52,192 bases of DNA from an uncultured Lachnospiraceae bacterium (GTDB taxonomy: Bacteria > Bacillota > Clostridia > Lachnospirales > Lachnospiraceae), in the NCBI GenBank assembly GCA_947588005.1, contig CANPYE010000005.1, forward strand, positions 1-52,192, given 5' to 3'. The notes under the pieces were generated by a model, which was not told the DNA's origin, made no database searches, and saw nothing but the letters and a program-made list of their open reading frames with translations. Below, one piece after another: positions 22,664-30,772 of the stretch (positions are counted from its first letter, which is position 1; every line of letters starts with the position of its first letter). The position numbers and the translations under genes were made by a program.

Positions 22664-24090
22664 TGTACGGAGAAGTAAACGTCAGCATTGAGGACGGCAA
22701 CCTCGGGAGAAGCAACGCAACGGGCGGAACCGGGACACAGGTCAAGATAGGCATATCCGGGGTGAAGAGCTCCGTCCCCATCCTGATCACAGGCACCATG
22801 AACGCCAAGAAGATCAAGGAACGGCTCGGGAACTCCCCGCTCGCGGACGCCTGCATCGACTCGGTAGAGTATGGCGCGCAGTCCATCTACAACATCCCGG
22901 TAAAGGCCGGGACGGAGGGGAAAACGGGCGAGGTCACGAAGCAGGCGAAAGGAACCGGGACGTTTTCCGTGGAAGGCAAGCCGAACAACAACTACGACAT
23001 CGTCGTGGTGATAGCCGACAAGGGCGAGTGCAATGAGGGGAGCTACAAGGTGTCCATTGACGGCGGGAAGACCTTTGACGAGGATGTGACCATCCCATTA
23101 GGCGGCAGCGTCGAGCTGTATGACACGGGTCTGACGCTGAAGTTCTCAGACGGGGAGGGCGGCACGAGCTTCGAGGAGGGCGACACGTTCAGCTTCAGCA
23201 CGACCGCGCCGTCCATGAACAACGCCGACGTGATCACGGCGGTGGAGAGCCTGATCAACAGCAGCCTCTCGTTCGAGTACATCCATATCGTCGGGGCGAG
23301 CTCAAAGGCTCTGTGGGCTTCCCTTGCAACGCTCGCGCAGGACTTCGCGATCAAGTACAAGAGGCCGCTCTTTTTCATCTGCGAGGCGCGCGCCCCGCAG
23401 GCCGGGGAGACCGCGGACGAGTATGCCGCGGCGATGGTCGAGGAGCGCAAGGGCATCAACAGCTACTACATTCAGGTAGTCTGCAGCACAGAGCGCTACA
23501 TCCGGATGGACGGCAGGGAGCAGGTGATCAACGGGGCAGGCATCATCGCCGGGCTGTACGGCAGGGCGAAGGAGTCCCAGAGCATCGGCGAGGTGAAGAG
23601 CTTCCCGATCTCGGAGGCGAAGCTGCTGCAGCTCCTTCCGGAAGGGATTGAAGACCACATCGCGACGCTTGACGCGGCGAAGTATGTGACGATCAGGAAG
23701 TATGTGAGCAAGGAGGACTACTACGTCACAAGCGCGAACATGATGAGCCCGGACGGGAGCGACTTCACCTACGCGGAGGACGTCAGAGTCCTGAACAGAA
23801 TCGTGAAGGCGGTCAGGGCACAGGCTCTCAACGAGCTGCAGATCGAGATCGACCCGGACAATATCGAGACGGACGTGGCCGCGATCGAGAAGCAGCTTGA
23901 AATCCCGATCGACGACGCCGTCCGTGACAAGATCATCAGCCGGGGGAGCATTGAGATCGACACGGCGAACCTGAACATCCTTGTGGATGAGAATCTGAAC
24001 ATCCGGGCGTCGTGGGTGCCTATGGGGCACGTGAGGGAAATGAACATCACCTTCGCCGTGGAGAACCCGTTCGGAACGGCTGAGGCATAG
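22663..24090 (+). CDS. contractile tail sheath protein (gpL-like, DUF2586)
   Basis: 475 aa (Mu gpL is 495). DUF2586 signs: VNVSIEDGNLGRSNATGGTG near the start, an inserted beta domain (about residues 85-185: YKVSIDGGKTFDEDVTIPLGG, GDTFSFST), AVESLINSSLSFEYIHIVGASS, GAGIIAGLYGRAKESQSIGEVKSFPI and, near the end, GSIEIDTANLNILVDENLNIRASWVPMGHVREMNITF. It shows the virion is a myovirus. Confidence 0.92.
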   Translation: MYGEVNVSIEDGNLGRSNATGGTGTQVKIGISGVKSSVPILITGTMNAKKIKERLGNSPLADACIDSVEYGAQSIYNIPVKAGTEGKTGEVTKQAKGTGTFSVEGKPNNNYDIVVVIADKGECNEGSYKVSIDGGKTFDEDVTIPLGGSVELYDTGLTLKFSDGEGGTSFEEGDTFSFSTTAPSMNNADVITAVESLINSSLSFEYIHIVGASSKALWASLATLAQDFAIKYKRPLFFICEARAPQAGETADEYAAAMVEERKGINSYYIQVVCSTERYIRMDGREQVINGAGIIAGLYGRAKESQSIGEVKSFPISEAKLLQLLPEGIEDHIATLDAAKYVTIRKYVSKEDYYVTSANMMSPDGSDFTYAEDVRVLNRIVKAVRAQALNELQIEIDPDNIETDVAAIEKQLEIPIDDAVRDKIISRGSIEIDTANLNILVDENLNIRASWVPMGHVREMNITFAVENPFGTAEA

Positions 24091-24107
24091 GAAGGAGGGA
24101 GAATATC

Positions 24108-24551
24108 ATGGCAAAGCAGCTCATCAACGGCAAGGTGTACGACTGGTCGAGCGTGACGATCAAAGCGTCCGGCATGGACAGCATCGAGCCGCAGGAAATC
24201 TCGTATGACGACGAGGAAGAGAACGAGCCGGTATACGGCAAGGGAGGGAAAATCCGGGGATATGGAACCGGGAACCAGAAGAACTCCGTGAAGCTCTCGC
24301 TCCTGCGCGAGGACTTCAACGAGATGTGCCGGGTGATCAAGTCCAAGGGATACAAGAGCTTTTATAAGTACGTAGTCCCGAAGATCACGGTATCCTATGC
24401 AGACACCGGGGCGGAAACCTGCACGGACACCCTGACGAACGTGAAGTTCTCAAAGCGCAGCTTCAAGGCGGCGCAGGGCGACAAGTCGATGAAGGTTGAT
24501 CTGGACGGCGTGGCATACGGCGGCATCAAGATCAACGGACTGGACGCGTAA
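24108..24551 (+). CDS. tail tube protein
   Basis: 147 aa, directly after the sheath gene, with beta-rich sequence (QLINGKVYDWSSVTIKASGMDSIEPQEISYDDEEE; NVKFSKRSFKAAQGDKSMKVDLDGVAYGGI). Size and order match Mu gpM-type tube proteins that line the inside of the sheath. Site GAAGGAGGGAGAATATC. Confidence 0.85.
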   Translation: MAKQLINGKVYDWSSVTIKASGMDSIEPQEISYDDEEENEPVYGKGGKIRGYGTGNQKNSVKLSLLREDFNEMCRVIKSKGYKSFYKYVVPKITVSYADTGAETCTDTLTNVKFSKRSFKAAQGDKSMKVDLDGVAYGGIKINGLDA

Positions 24552-24557
24552 CCATTC

Positions 24558-24575
24558 ACAGAATAAATGACAAAA
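24558..24575 (+). repeat. internal copy of the prophage left-end sequence
   Basis: ACAGAATAAATGACAAAA, matching 17 of 18 bases of 2801-2818 (ACAGAATAACTGACAAAA) at the left end and in the same orientation. It lies in the 37-bp gap between the tail tube and tail chaperone genes, just before a TGGAGG ribosome binding site. Confidence 0.6.
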
Positions 24576-24588
24576 TGGAGGTAATACC

Positions 24589-25005
24589 ATGAACATGAAA
24601 GAAGAAGGCATCCTCACGGCAGAGGAAGAGGCGCTGTTTGCGGCAGCGCAGGAAGCACAGAAGGCAAAGGGCACCGACATCGAGGCGCTGAAGAGGCAGT
24701 ATGCGGACAAGGGCGCGAAGGTGTACGTCGTGACCAACAGCGTGCAGATCGACGACGACACGGAAGAGGAGTTCGTCTACCTGTTCCGCAAGCCGAAGCC
24801 CGCATCCTACGACCGCTACGTGAAGCTGATCTCCAACTCGGCGAGCAAGGCGTCCAAGACCTTCGCCTTTGACAACATCGTCGAGGAGCAGAAGGAACAG
24901 CTCAGGGACGATCTGGAAGAATACCCGGCAATGGCGATCAGCCTTGCGGGCAAGCTCCTGAGCATGCTCGGACTGGCGGATATCACTACGGTAAAAAAAC
25001 TGTAG
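24589..25005 (+). CDS. tail assembly chaperone, 0-frame product (G)
   Basis: 138 aa. Helical, acidic (LTAEEEALFAAAQEAQKAKGTDIEALKRQYADKGAKVYVVTN; YVKLISNSASKASKTFAFDNIVEEQKEQLRDDLEEYP), as for tail chaperones encoded between tube and tape-measure genes. It ends two codons after a run of seven A residues that would allow a -1 shift into the downstream T frame. It binds the tape measure during tail assembly. Confidence 0.85.
   Translation: MNMKEEGILTAEEEALFAAAQEAQKAKGTDIEALKRQYADKGAKVYVVTNSVQIDDDTEEEFVYLFRKPKPASYDRYVKLISNSASKASKTFAFDNIVEEQKEQLRDDLEEYPAMAISLAGKLLSMLGLADITTVKKL
24993..24999 (+). other. slippery heptamer for a -1 programmed frameshift
   Basis: A-AAA-AAA read as GTA AAA AAA CTG TAG in frame 0; slipping back one base continues ACT GTA GAG GAT and opens 75 more codons. 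G/GT chaperone pairs of long-tailed phages use this device. A stem-loop (25237-25267) lies beyond the T frame and is too far to be the usual stimulator. Confidence 0.7.
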
Positions 25006-25226
25006 AGGATGCAAAGGAGGAGTTCAGGAGCAGCTTCATCAGCTACGGGAAGATGGTGATATACAGCTACCTTCCCCGGGAACTTCTCCCGGAAAACTTT
25101 GAAGACCTGACCTTCGAGGAGTTCTATGGACTGTACGCACAGGCGGACTGTGCGAGGGAAATGAGGATAGAGGACATCGAGGTCGGTGTTGCGAAAGGCA
25201 TTGCGGACAGTCTCGGAGACGAATGA
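24999..25226 (+). CDS. tail assembly chaperone, -1 frame extension (T)
   Basis: 75 codons without a good independent start, read only after a -1 shift, giving a GT fusion of about 212 aa. The sequence looks real: FRSSFISYGKMVIYSYLPRELL, ENFEDLTFEEFYGLYAQADCAREM, then a short tail; FEELTFEEF-like blocks are typical of T domains. An AAGGAGG (25014-25020) lies inside it, so separate initiation at a downstream codon such as GTG or ATG near 25050 cannot be excluded. Confidence 0.75.
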   Translation, partial: TVEDAKEEFRSSFISYGKMVIYSYLPRELLPENFEDLTFEEFYGLYAQADCAREMRIEDIEVGVAKGIADSLGDE

Positions 25227-25229
25227 CAC

Positions 25230-25267
25230 AAAAAAGGAATCCCCACAGCCGGGAGCTATGGGGATTC
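25230..25267 (-). terminator. stem-loop with a U-run on the minus strand
   Basis: GAATCCCCACAGC / GCTATGGGGATTC (25237-25267), a 13-bp stem with one mismatch and a 5-base loop. On the minus strand it is followed by TTTTTT (25235-25230), a terminator shape against antisense transcription. On the plus strand there is no T-run. The gap 25227-25339 also holds CTCTAAAAGGTCTC, similar to CCCTAAAGGGTCTC at 12722 before the late genes. Confidence 0.55.
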
Positions 25268-25339
25268 GGTACACCTCTAAAAGGTCTCTGAGGACAATTA
25301 TATCACGAATTTAAGAAAAAGCAACAGGGAGGCGATTGC

Positions 25340-28300
25340 ATGGGAATGGAATCCGTCTACAAGCTGTCCGTGATCGTCAACATGGTCGACAACCTCTCCG
25401 GCCAGATGTCCCAGATGCAGGGGAACGTGACCGGAGGCGTCAACAAGCTCAATTCAGCGTTCGGAACCATGCAGAAGGCAGGAGCGGCGATGGCAGGAGC
25501 CGGAGGCGCGATCACAGCCCTGTGCATGAAGACCGTGACATCCACCTTCGACACACAGAACGCCCTCGGGGAGCTCTCCTCACTGGGAGTCAAAGACCTG
25601 AAGGCGGTCGAGGCGGCGGCGAAGAGCTTCTCCGACACATGGGCAGGCACGAGCAAGGCCGACTTCATTACGGCATCCTATGATATCAAGTCAGGCATTG
25701 CGTCCCTGACGGACGAAGGGGTGGCGCAGTTCACCGAGCTTGCGGCACTCACGGGCAAGGCAACAAAATCAACGACAGAGGAGATGGGCTCCCTGTTCGC
25801 GACCGGGTACGGCATATACAAAGGCTTTTACGATGACATGTCAGACCTCGAGTTCGGCGAGATGTTCTCCGCGGGCATATCGACAGCAGTCAAGAACTAC
25901 AAAACGTCCGGCTCGGAGATGGCGAGCGCGATCTCCGCACTGGGCGCTACGGCGACCAACTCAAACGTCCCGCTCGAGGAACAGCTCGCGATACTGGGAC
26001 AACTGCAGACGACGATGTCAGGCTCGGAAGCGGCAACGAAGTACAAGTCCTTCCTGAACCAGGCGGCGAAGGCCGGGGAAGAGCTCGGACTGAAGTTTAC
26101 AGACGCGAACAACCAGCTCCTTTCAACACCGGAGATACTTACCGTCCTGAAGAGCAAGTACGGCGACACGATCGACGCGATCGAAAAGCAGGAACTGAAA
26201 AAGGCGTTCGGTACGGACGAGGCGGTCGCGATGATCGACCTCTTATACAACAACGTGGAGACGCTCGACTCGGGCATCCAAGACCTGTCCTCGAGCATGA
26301 AGCAGGGGACGTCGGTCACGAAGGAGATGGCGTCCGCAATCAATAACACGCCGGAGCAGAAGTTCGAGGTCTTAAAGCAGCAGATACACAACAACGTCGA
26401 GGAGTTAGGGAACGGGCTGCTCCCTGCAGTCAACAGCACCCTCGACTCCATAAGCGGGCTTATATCAAAGGGCTCCGAGTGGATAAGCAACAATCAGGAA
26501 CTCGTCACAACGATCATGAACATCGTGCTCAGGCTCGGCGTCTTTCTGTCGATAGCAGGGGCGGGCATCGCCCTGATCGGGACGCTCGGGAAGATCTTCC
26601 TGACGGCAAGGTCGGCGATCATGATGGTCAGGACGGCGGTCATGGGGATGAACACAGCGTTCCTCGCATCACCTGTCACGTGGGTCGTGTTGGCGATCGT
26701 GGGACTGGTCGCGGCGTTCGTCCTGCTATGGAACAAGTCGGAGGCGTTCCGCTCCTTCTGGATGAGCGTCTTTGAGCAGGTGAGGCAGGCCGTCTCGCAG
26801 GCATGGTCAGCGATACAGCCCGCACTGCAGCAGCTCGGACAGAAGCTTCAGGAACTATGGAAAGCGGCACAGCCAATCATAGAGGTCATGCAAAAGGTCG
26901 GCACTGTCGTCCTCGGGGTACTCGGCGGCATATTCGTCGGGGCGATTCAGGGCGTGATCTCGGCACTCGCTCCGCTCATCTCGGCATTTTCGCATCTGGT
27001 CGGTTTTGTGACCAACGTGGTCAAGGCGATCGTTTCGCTTTTCCGGGGCGATTTTTCCGGGGCGGTCGATTTTATCTCATCTGCGATAGATGAGCTTTGC
27101 GGCTTCTTTGAAGACGGGTTCAACGCGATCTTCTCGTTCGTAGAGAATTTTGCTTCAGGCTTCCTCGACGTGATCGGCAAGGCGCTTTCAGCGATCGGCA
27201 TAGACGCGTCCGGGGCGATCTCAAAGATCAAGACCGTCTTCTCGAACGGACTCAACGCGGTGAAGGGATTCTGCAGCAACATCTTAGGGGCTGCGGCGTC
27301 CACCGTAAAGGAAAAACTGAACAACATGAAGACCGCCTACGAGCAGCACGGCGGCGGCATAAAGGGCGTGGCAGCGGCAGCGATCGAAGGGGTGAAAGGC
27401 TTCTACACGTCCGGATTCACCTTCATCGATAACCTGACAGGCGGGAAGCTCTCTGCGATCAAGGAGAAGTTTTCATCGAAAATGTCAGAGGTCGCATCCG
27501 CGGTACAGTCAGGGATGGCGGCGGCGAAAGACTATGCGAACACGCAGCTCTCGGCCATGAAAGCGTCTTACGACTCACACGGCGGAGGAATCCGCGGGGT
27601 AGTGGCGGCGACTATGACGGGCGTCCGCGGCACCTTCAGCACAGCCTACTCGGCGATCAATACGCTGACGGGCGGAAGATTGGAGAGCATCCGGTCAACG
27701 ATCTCGTCAAAGATGGAGTCCGCGAAGGACAAGGTCAGCACAGCGCTCAGCAACGTCCAGAACTACTTCTCGACGAAGCTGTCCGCGGCAAGGACGACGG
27801 CGAGCACAGCCCTGAGCAACATCCAGAGTTCCTTCTCGACGAAGCTGTCCGCGGCAAGGACGACGGCGAGCACAGCCCTGAGCAACATCCAGAGTTCCTT
27901 CTCGACGAAGCTGTCCGCGGCAAGGACGACGGCGAGCACAGCCCTGAGCAACATCCAGAGTTCCTTCTCGACGAAGCTCTCGGCAGCGCGGTCGTCAGTG
28001 ACGTCGGCACTGAGCAGCATCAAGAGCTCCTTCAGCTCACACCTTAACGCTGCGAAGTCGACGGTGACATCAATATTATCGGAGATCAAGTCAGCGTTTT
28101 CGTCTAAGTTAGAGGCGGCTCGCTCGGCGGTAGCCGGGGCTATATCAAAAATCAAGTCTCTGTTCAACTTCTCGTGGAGCCTTCCGAGCATCAAGCTCCC
28201 ACACTTCAGCATCGAGGGCAGCTTCTCACTGACTCCCCCGAGCGTTCCGCACATCGCGGTGTCGTGGTACAAGGAAGGCGGCATCCTGAACTCGGCTACG

Positions 28301-28702
28301 ATCTTCGGGGCATCCGGAGGCAGGCTGTTAGGAGGCGGAGAAGCAGGGGCAGAGGCAGTCCTTCCCCTGTCAGAGCTGTGGAAGAACATGAAGGAAATCG
28401 TCGCAAGCGTCGTCCGCGGTGAGAACGAGGAAGGCGGCGAGAACATGCAGCAGACAGGAGCGAGCATCACGAGCGCCCTGTCATCCAAGGCATCCACGGT
28501 CAAGAGGGAGAAGGAAAGCAAGACAACAAAAGAAACAACAACCACAACAACGGAACGATGGGGAACCCGGAACGGCAGCTACATCGGCACGATCAACTTC
28601 ACGGTGGATATCAGCAAGATCAAAGACCTTCCTCTGCTCTACAAGCTGATCGACGAGCTGAAGGACGCGCAGAACCGGACAGACGTCCCCGTCACAGCAT
28701 AA
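25340..28702 (+). CDS. tail tape measure protein
   Basis: 1120 aa, the largest gene. Residues 1-360: TP901-type tape measure core (MLSEMQGNV-like start, then helices; AALTGKATKSTTEEMGSLFATGYGIYKG). Residues 390-460: strongly hydrophobic (VLRLGVFLSIAGAGIALIGTLGKIFL; WVVLAIVGLVAAFVLLWNKS). Residues 520-800: further helical, partly hydrophobic stretches and two related GGGIKGVAAAAIEGVKG/GGGIRGVVAATMTGVRG units. Residues 805-890: tandem 22-aa repeats. The C-terminus is Ser/Thr/Glu-rich (KESKTTKETTTTTTER). It sets tail length and may help DNA cross the membrane. Confidence 0.92.
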   Translation: MGMESVYKLSVIVNMVDNLSGQMSQMQGNVTGGVNKLNSAFGTMQKAGAAMAGAGGAITALCMKTVTSTFDTQNALGELSSLGVKDLKAVEAAAKSFSDTWAGTSKADFITASYDIKSGIASLTDEGVAQFTELAALTGKATKSTTEEMGSLFATGYGIYKGFYDDMSDLEFGEMFSAGISTAVKNYKTSGSEMASAISALGATATNSNVPLEEQLAILGQLQTTMSGSEAATKYKSFLNQAAKAGEELGLKFTDANNQLLSTPEILTVLKSKYGDTIDAIEKQELKKAFGTDEAVAMIDLLYNNVETLDSGIQDLSSSMKQGTSVTKEMASAINNTPEQKFEVLKQQIHNNVEELGNGLLPAVNSTLDSISGLISKGSEWISNNQELVTTIMNIVLRLGVFLSIAGAGIALIGTLGKIFLTARSAIMMVRTAVMGMNTAFLASPVTWVVLAIVGLVAAFVLLWNKSEAFRSFWMSVFEQVRQAVSQAWSAIQPALQQLGQKLQELWKAAQPIIEVMQKVGTVVLGVLGGIFVGAIQGVISALAPLISAFSHLVGFVTNVVKAIVSLFRGDFSGAVDFISSAIDELCGFFEDGFNAIFSFVENFASGFLDVIGKALSAIGIDASGAISKIKTVFSNGLNAVKGFCSNILGAAASTVKEKLNNMKTAYEQHGGGIKGVAAAAIEGVKGFYTSGFTFIDNLTGGKLSAIKEKFSSKMSEVASAVQSGMAAAKDYANTQLSAMKASYDSHGGGIRGVVAATMTGVRGTFSTAYSAINTLTGGRLESIRSTISSKMESAKDKVSTALSNVQNYFSTKLSAARTTASTALSNIQSSFSTKLSAARTTASTALSNIQSSFSTKLSAARTTASTALSNIQSSFSTKLSAARSSVTSALSSIKSSFSSHLNAAKSTVTSILSEIKSAFSSKLEAARSAVAGAISKIKSLFNFSWSLPSIKLPHFSIEGSFSLTPPSVPHIAVSWYKEGGILNSATIFGASGGRLLGGGEAGAEAVLPLSELWKNMKEIVASVVRGENEEGGENMQQTGASITSALSSKASTVKREKESKTTKETTTTTTERWGTRNGSYIGTINFTVDISKIKDLPLLYKLIDELKDAQNRTDVPVTA
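27767..27986 (+). repeat. tandem 66-bp repeats in the tape measure gene
   Basis: Three identical copies at 27767-27832, 27833-27898 and 27899-27964, and a partial fourth from 27965. Each encodes 22 residues (FSTKLSAARTTA, then STALSNIQSS). Diverged relatives continue on both sides (TALSNVQNYFSTKL before; SALSSIKSSFSSHLNAAK after). Confidence 0.9.
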
Positions 28703-28717
28703 GGAGGTGAGAGGGGC

Positions 28718-29278
28718 GTGCTGTATGTAACTGACAAGGTCATAAAGCTCGGGGGTGTCTACATCGGAGGGGAAGTCACTGACGTCGAGATCACGGAAGG
28801 GGCGACCATCTACGAAGCGCAGGACGACAAGGGCAAGATCAAAAGCAGGCAGCCGAACGGATACGAGACGTCGAAGGTCATCGTCAACGTCCTGTTGGAA
28901 GAGACAAAGAGCGAGACCACGCTGCAGCAGATCGCGCGCATCCAGACGCTCTTCAAAGCCCACGGCCAGACCAAGGCGAAGCTCCTCTCGATCGTGAATG
29001 AGGACTGTGCGGCGCGCGGCATCTCGTCAGTGTACTTCAAGAGCTTCACGACGAAGAAGGTCATCTCGGAGAGCAAGCGCGTCGCGTCCCTCGAGCTGTG
29101 GGCTCCGACGGTCGGGACGGTCAAGGTCACGAAAAAAAAGAAGAGCTCGACGAAGAAGGCTTCAAAGAAGAAGAGCTCAAAGAAGAAGACCACAAAGAAG
29201 AAAAGCAAGAGCCCGGCCAAAGACACGAGGAAGACCTCGGCGGCCAAGAAGAAGGCAAAGTCACTCAAAGGGAGATAG
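28718..29278 (+). CDS. baseplate/tail protein with Lys-rich tail (DUF6046-like)
   Basis: 186 aa from GTG 28718 behind AAGGAGGTGAGAGG. Residues 1-135 form a compact tail domain (VIKLGGVYIGGEVTDVEITE; TLQQIARIQTLFKAHGQTKAKLLSI) that resembles the DUF6046 tail proteins found after the tape measure. Residues 137-186 are almost only Lys, Ser, Thr, Ala, Arg (KKKKSSTKKASKKKSSKKK), like a histone H1 tail, suggesting contact with DNA or negatively charged surfaces. That tail is unusual for a baseplate protein. Confidence 0.7.
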   Translation: MLYVTDKVIKLGGVYIGGEVTDVEITEGATIYEAQDDKGKIKSRQPNGYETSKVIVNVLLEETKSETTLQQIARIQTLFKAHGQTKAKLLSIVNEDCAARGISSVYFKSFTTKKVISESKRVASLELWAPTVGTVKVTKKKKSSTKKASKKKSSKKKTTKKKSKSPAKDTRKTSAAKKKAKSLKGR

Positions 29279-29290
29279 GAGGCGGAGGCG

Positions 29291-30061
29291 GTGGAATACA
29301 AGAAGCTGACGTCTCCGGAGTTCCGGGTGACGGTCGGGGACTACATCCTGACGGACGGCATCGAGGTCGAGTGCTTCTCGAGCAAGGCTTCGCATCTTGA
29401 CTGGTGCAGGGTGGAGCTGTCGAACAAGCTGCAGGACATGATCACGTTCGAGGACATGGACGAGGCAGTGGTAGAGCTCGGGTATGACGACGATTTTGAC
29501 GTACTGATGGAAGGATATGCCCGGAAGGAACAGAAGGACTACTGGAAGGAAATCATGATCAAGGATGACCTGATGAAGCTCGAGAGGATAAAGGTCAAAG
29601 GCACCTTCATCGACTGCGAGCCGCAGGACGTCATCCGCTACATCCTGACCTGCGCGGGGATAGACGACTATGAGCTGTCCCCTGCGGCATATGGGAAAAA
29701 GGACAGGTTCTCGATCGAAGAGAAGGACGGCATCAGGGCGATCGCCGAGGTCAATGCGGCATGGGGCGTCAGCGCGGCCTTCTTCTTCCAGAACCGGAAG
29801 TTCCACTGGGGGACTACAGAAGAACAGGAGGAGCTCTACATCCTCGAAGAGGACGAGAGCATCCTGCGGCTGAACAAATACGGTGATCTGTGGGAGGCGG
29901 AAACTTTAGGCATACCGTGGATACACCACAGCCAACAGATCGAGGTGAGGCACAGCAAGTACACGGGGACGGTGGAAGTGGAGAAGACGATCGTCCGGAG
30001 CGATGATACAGGAGCTGTGCATATGTACATTTATTTCAAGGGAGGGGAACAGGATGTCTGA
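29291..30061 (+). CDS. baseplate hub protein (gpD/late control-like)
   Basis: 256 aa from GTG 29291. The pattern fits the late control D/hub family: SPEFRVTVGDYILTDGIEVECFSSKASHLDWCRVEL at the start, LKVKGTF-like strand, a helical QDVIRYILTCAGIDDYELS and an end with EVEKTIVRSDD. It should form the central hub under the tail tube. Overlaps the next gene by 8 bp. Confidence 0.75.
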   Translation: MEYKKLTSPEFRVTVGDYILTDGIEVECFSSKASHLDWCRVELSNKLQDMITFEDMDEAVVELGYDDDFDVLMEGYARKEQKDYWKEIMIKDDLMKLERIKVKGTFIDCEPQDVIRYILTCAGIDDYELSPAAYGKKDRFSIEEKDGIRAIAEVNAAWGVSAAFFFQNRKFHWGTTEEQEELYILEEDESILRLNKYGDLWEAETLGIPWIHHSQQIEVRHSKYTGTVEVEKTIVRSDDTGAVHMYIYFKGGEQDV

Positions 30062-30347
30062 CATGATGGCGAAATTTGTCCGGGAAACATTGGACGAGAC
30101 GCTGAAACAGGCATATCCTCACATGAGGTATCCGCCCTGCATGTGCGCGGAAGTGGTAGCGAGGAAGGCACAGGGAGGGAAAAACAGGTGCACGCTCAGA
30201 ATACTTGACAAAAACATGCTGCGCGACAACCAGTTCCCGGAGGTGCCGAACGTGCTGACGGACATCGAGGTGGAGCCGGGCGACCGGGTCGTGGTGCTCA
30301 TGATGTACGGCGAGTGCAATCCTTATATCGTCGGGAGGTGGAGCTGA
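30054..30347 (+). CDS. small baseplate protein with OB-like fold
   Basis: 97 aa from ATG 30054 behind GGGAGGGGAACAGG. Helix at the start (AKFVRETLDETLKQAYPHM), then strands (MCAEVVARKAQGGKNRCTLRIL; DIEVEPGDRVVVLMMYGECNPYIVGRW) like the OB domain of gpV/spike or DUF2577-type proteins. Placed between hub and wedge genes. Confidence 0.7.
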   Translation: MSDMMAKFVRETLDETLKQAYPHMRYPPCMCAEVVARKAQGGKNRCTLRILDKNMLRDNQFPEVPNVLTDIEVEPGDRVVVLMMYGECNPYIVGRWS

Positions 30348-30772
30348 TGCAGATGGTCGGGGAAGATGACATTGACATCCGGCTCGGCGAAGACGGTCAG
30401 CCGACAGCCGCCGAAGACGGGGAGAGCGGGCTCGTGTCAGATGACGAGTGCTGGTTCCAAGACCTGAAGAACGAGGCAATGTGCGAGCAGGGCGAGCTCT
30501 TCTACGAAGATCAGGAGGGCGACGACAGCTACGGATGGGGGCTTCTGGACTTCATGCAGGGCGAGTATGATGAGTTCGCCGAGATGGAGATACAGCAGCG
30601 CATCCGGTCGAAGATGGCGAAACGGGAATATATTGACTCCGGCAGCATCCAGATCGATGTGGAGTTCGACGGGCACATCTACAGGGTGCGCATCCGGTTC
30701 AAGCGCACAGACAGCAGCAATGAGTACACTATAGGCATCGAGAGCGATGGCGTGGAGGTGAGGATAGAATGA
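30347..30772 (+). CDS. baseplate wedge protein (gp25/gpW-like, DUF2634 type)
   Basis: 141 aa, coupled to the previous gene (TGATG). Starts acidic (MVGEDDIDIRLGEDGQPTAAEDGES), then the wedge-type block WFQDLKNEAMCEQGELFYEDQEGDDSYGWGLLDFM and VEFDGHIYRVRIRFKRTD. It precedes a baseplate J gene, the usual order. Confidence 0.8.
   Translation: MQMVGEDDIDIRLGEDGQPTAAEDGESGLVSDDECWFQDLKNEAMCEQGELFYEDQEGDDSYGWGLLDFMQGEYDEFAEMEIQQRIRSKMAKREYIDSGSIQIDVEFDGHIYRVRIRFKRTDSSNEYTIGIESDGVEVRIE

Noticed and set aside
27767-27986. CRISPR-like array
   Set aside because: The repeats are tandem, in frame inside the tape measure gene, without unique spacers or cas genes.
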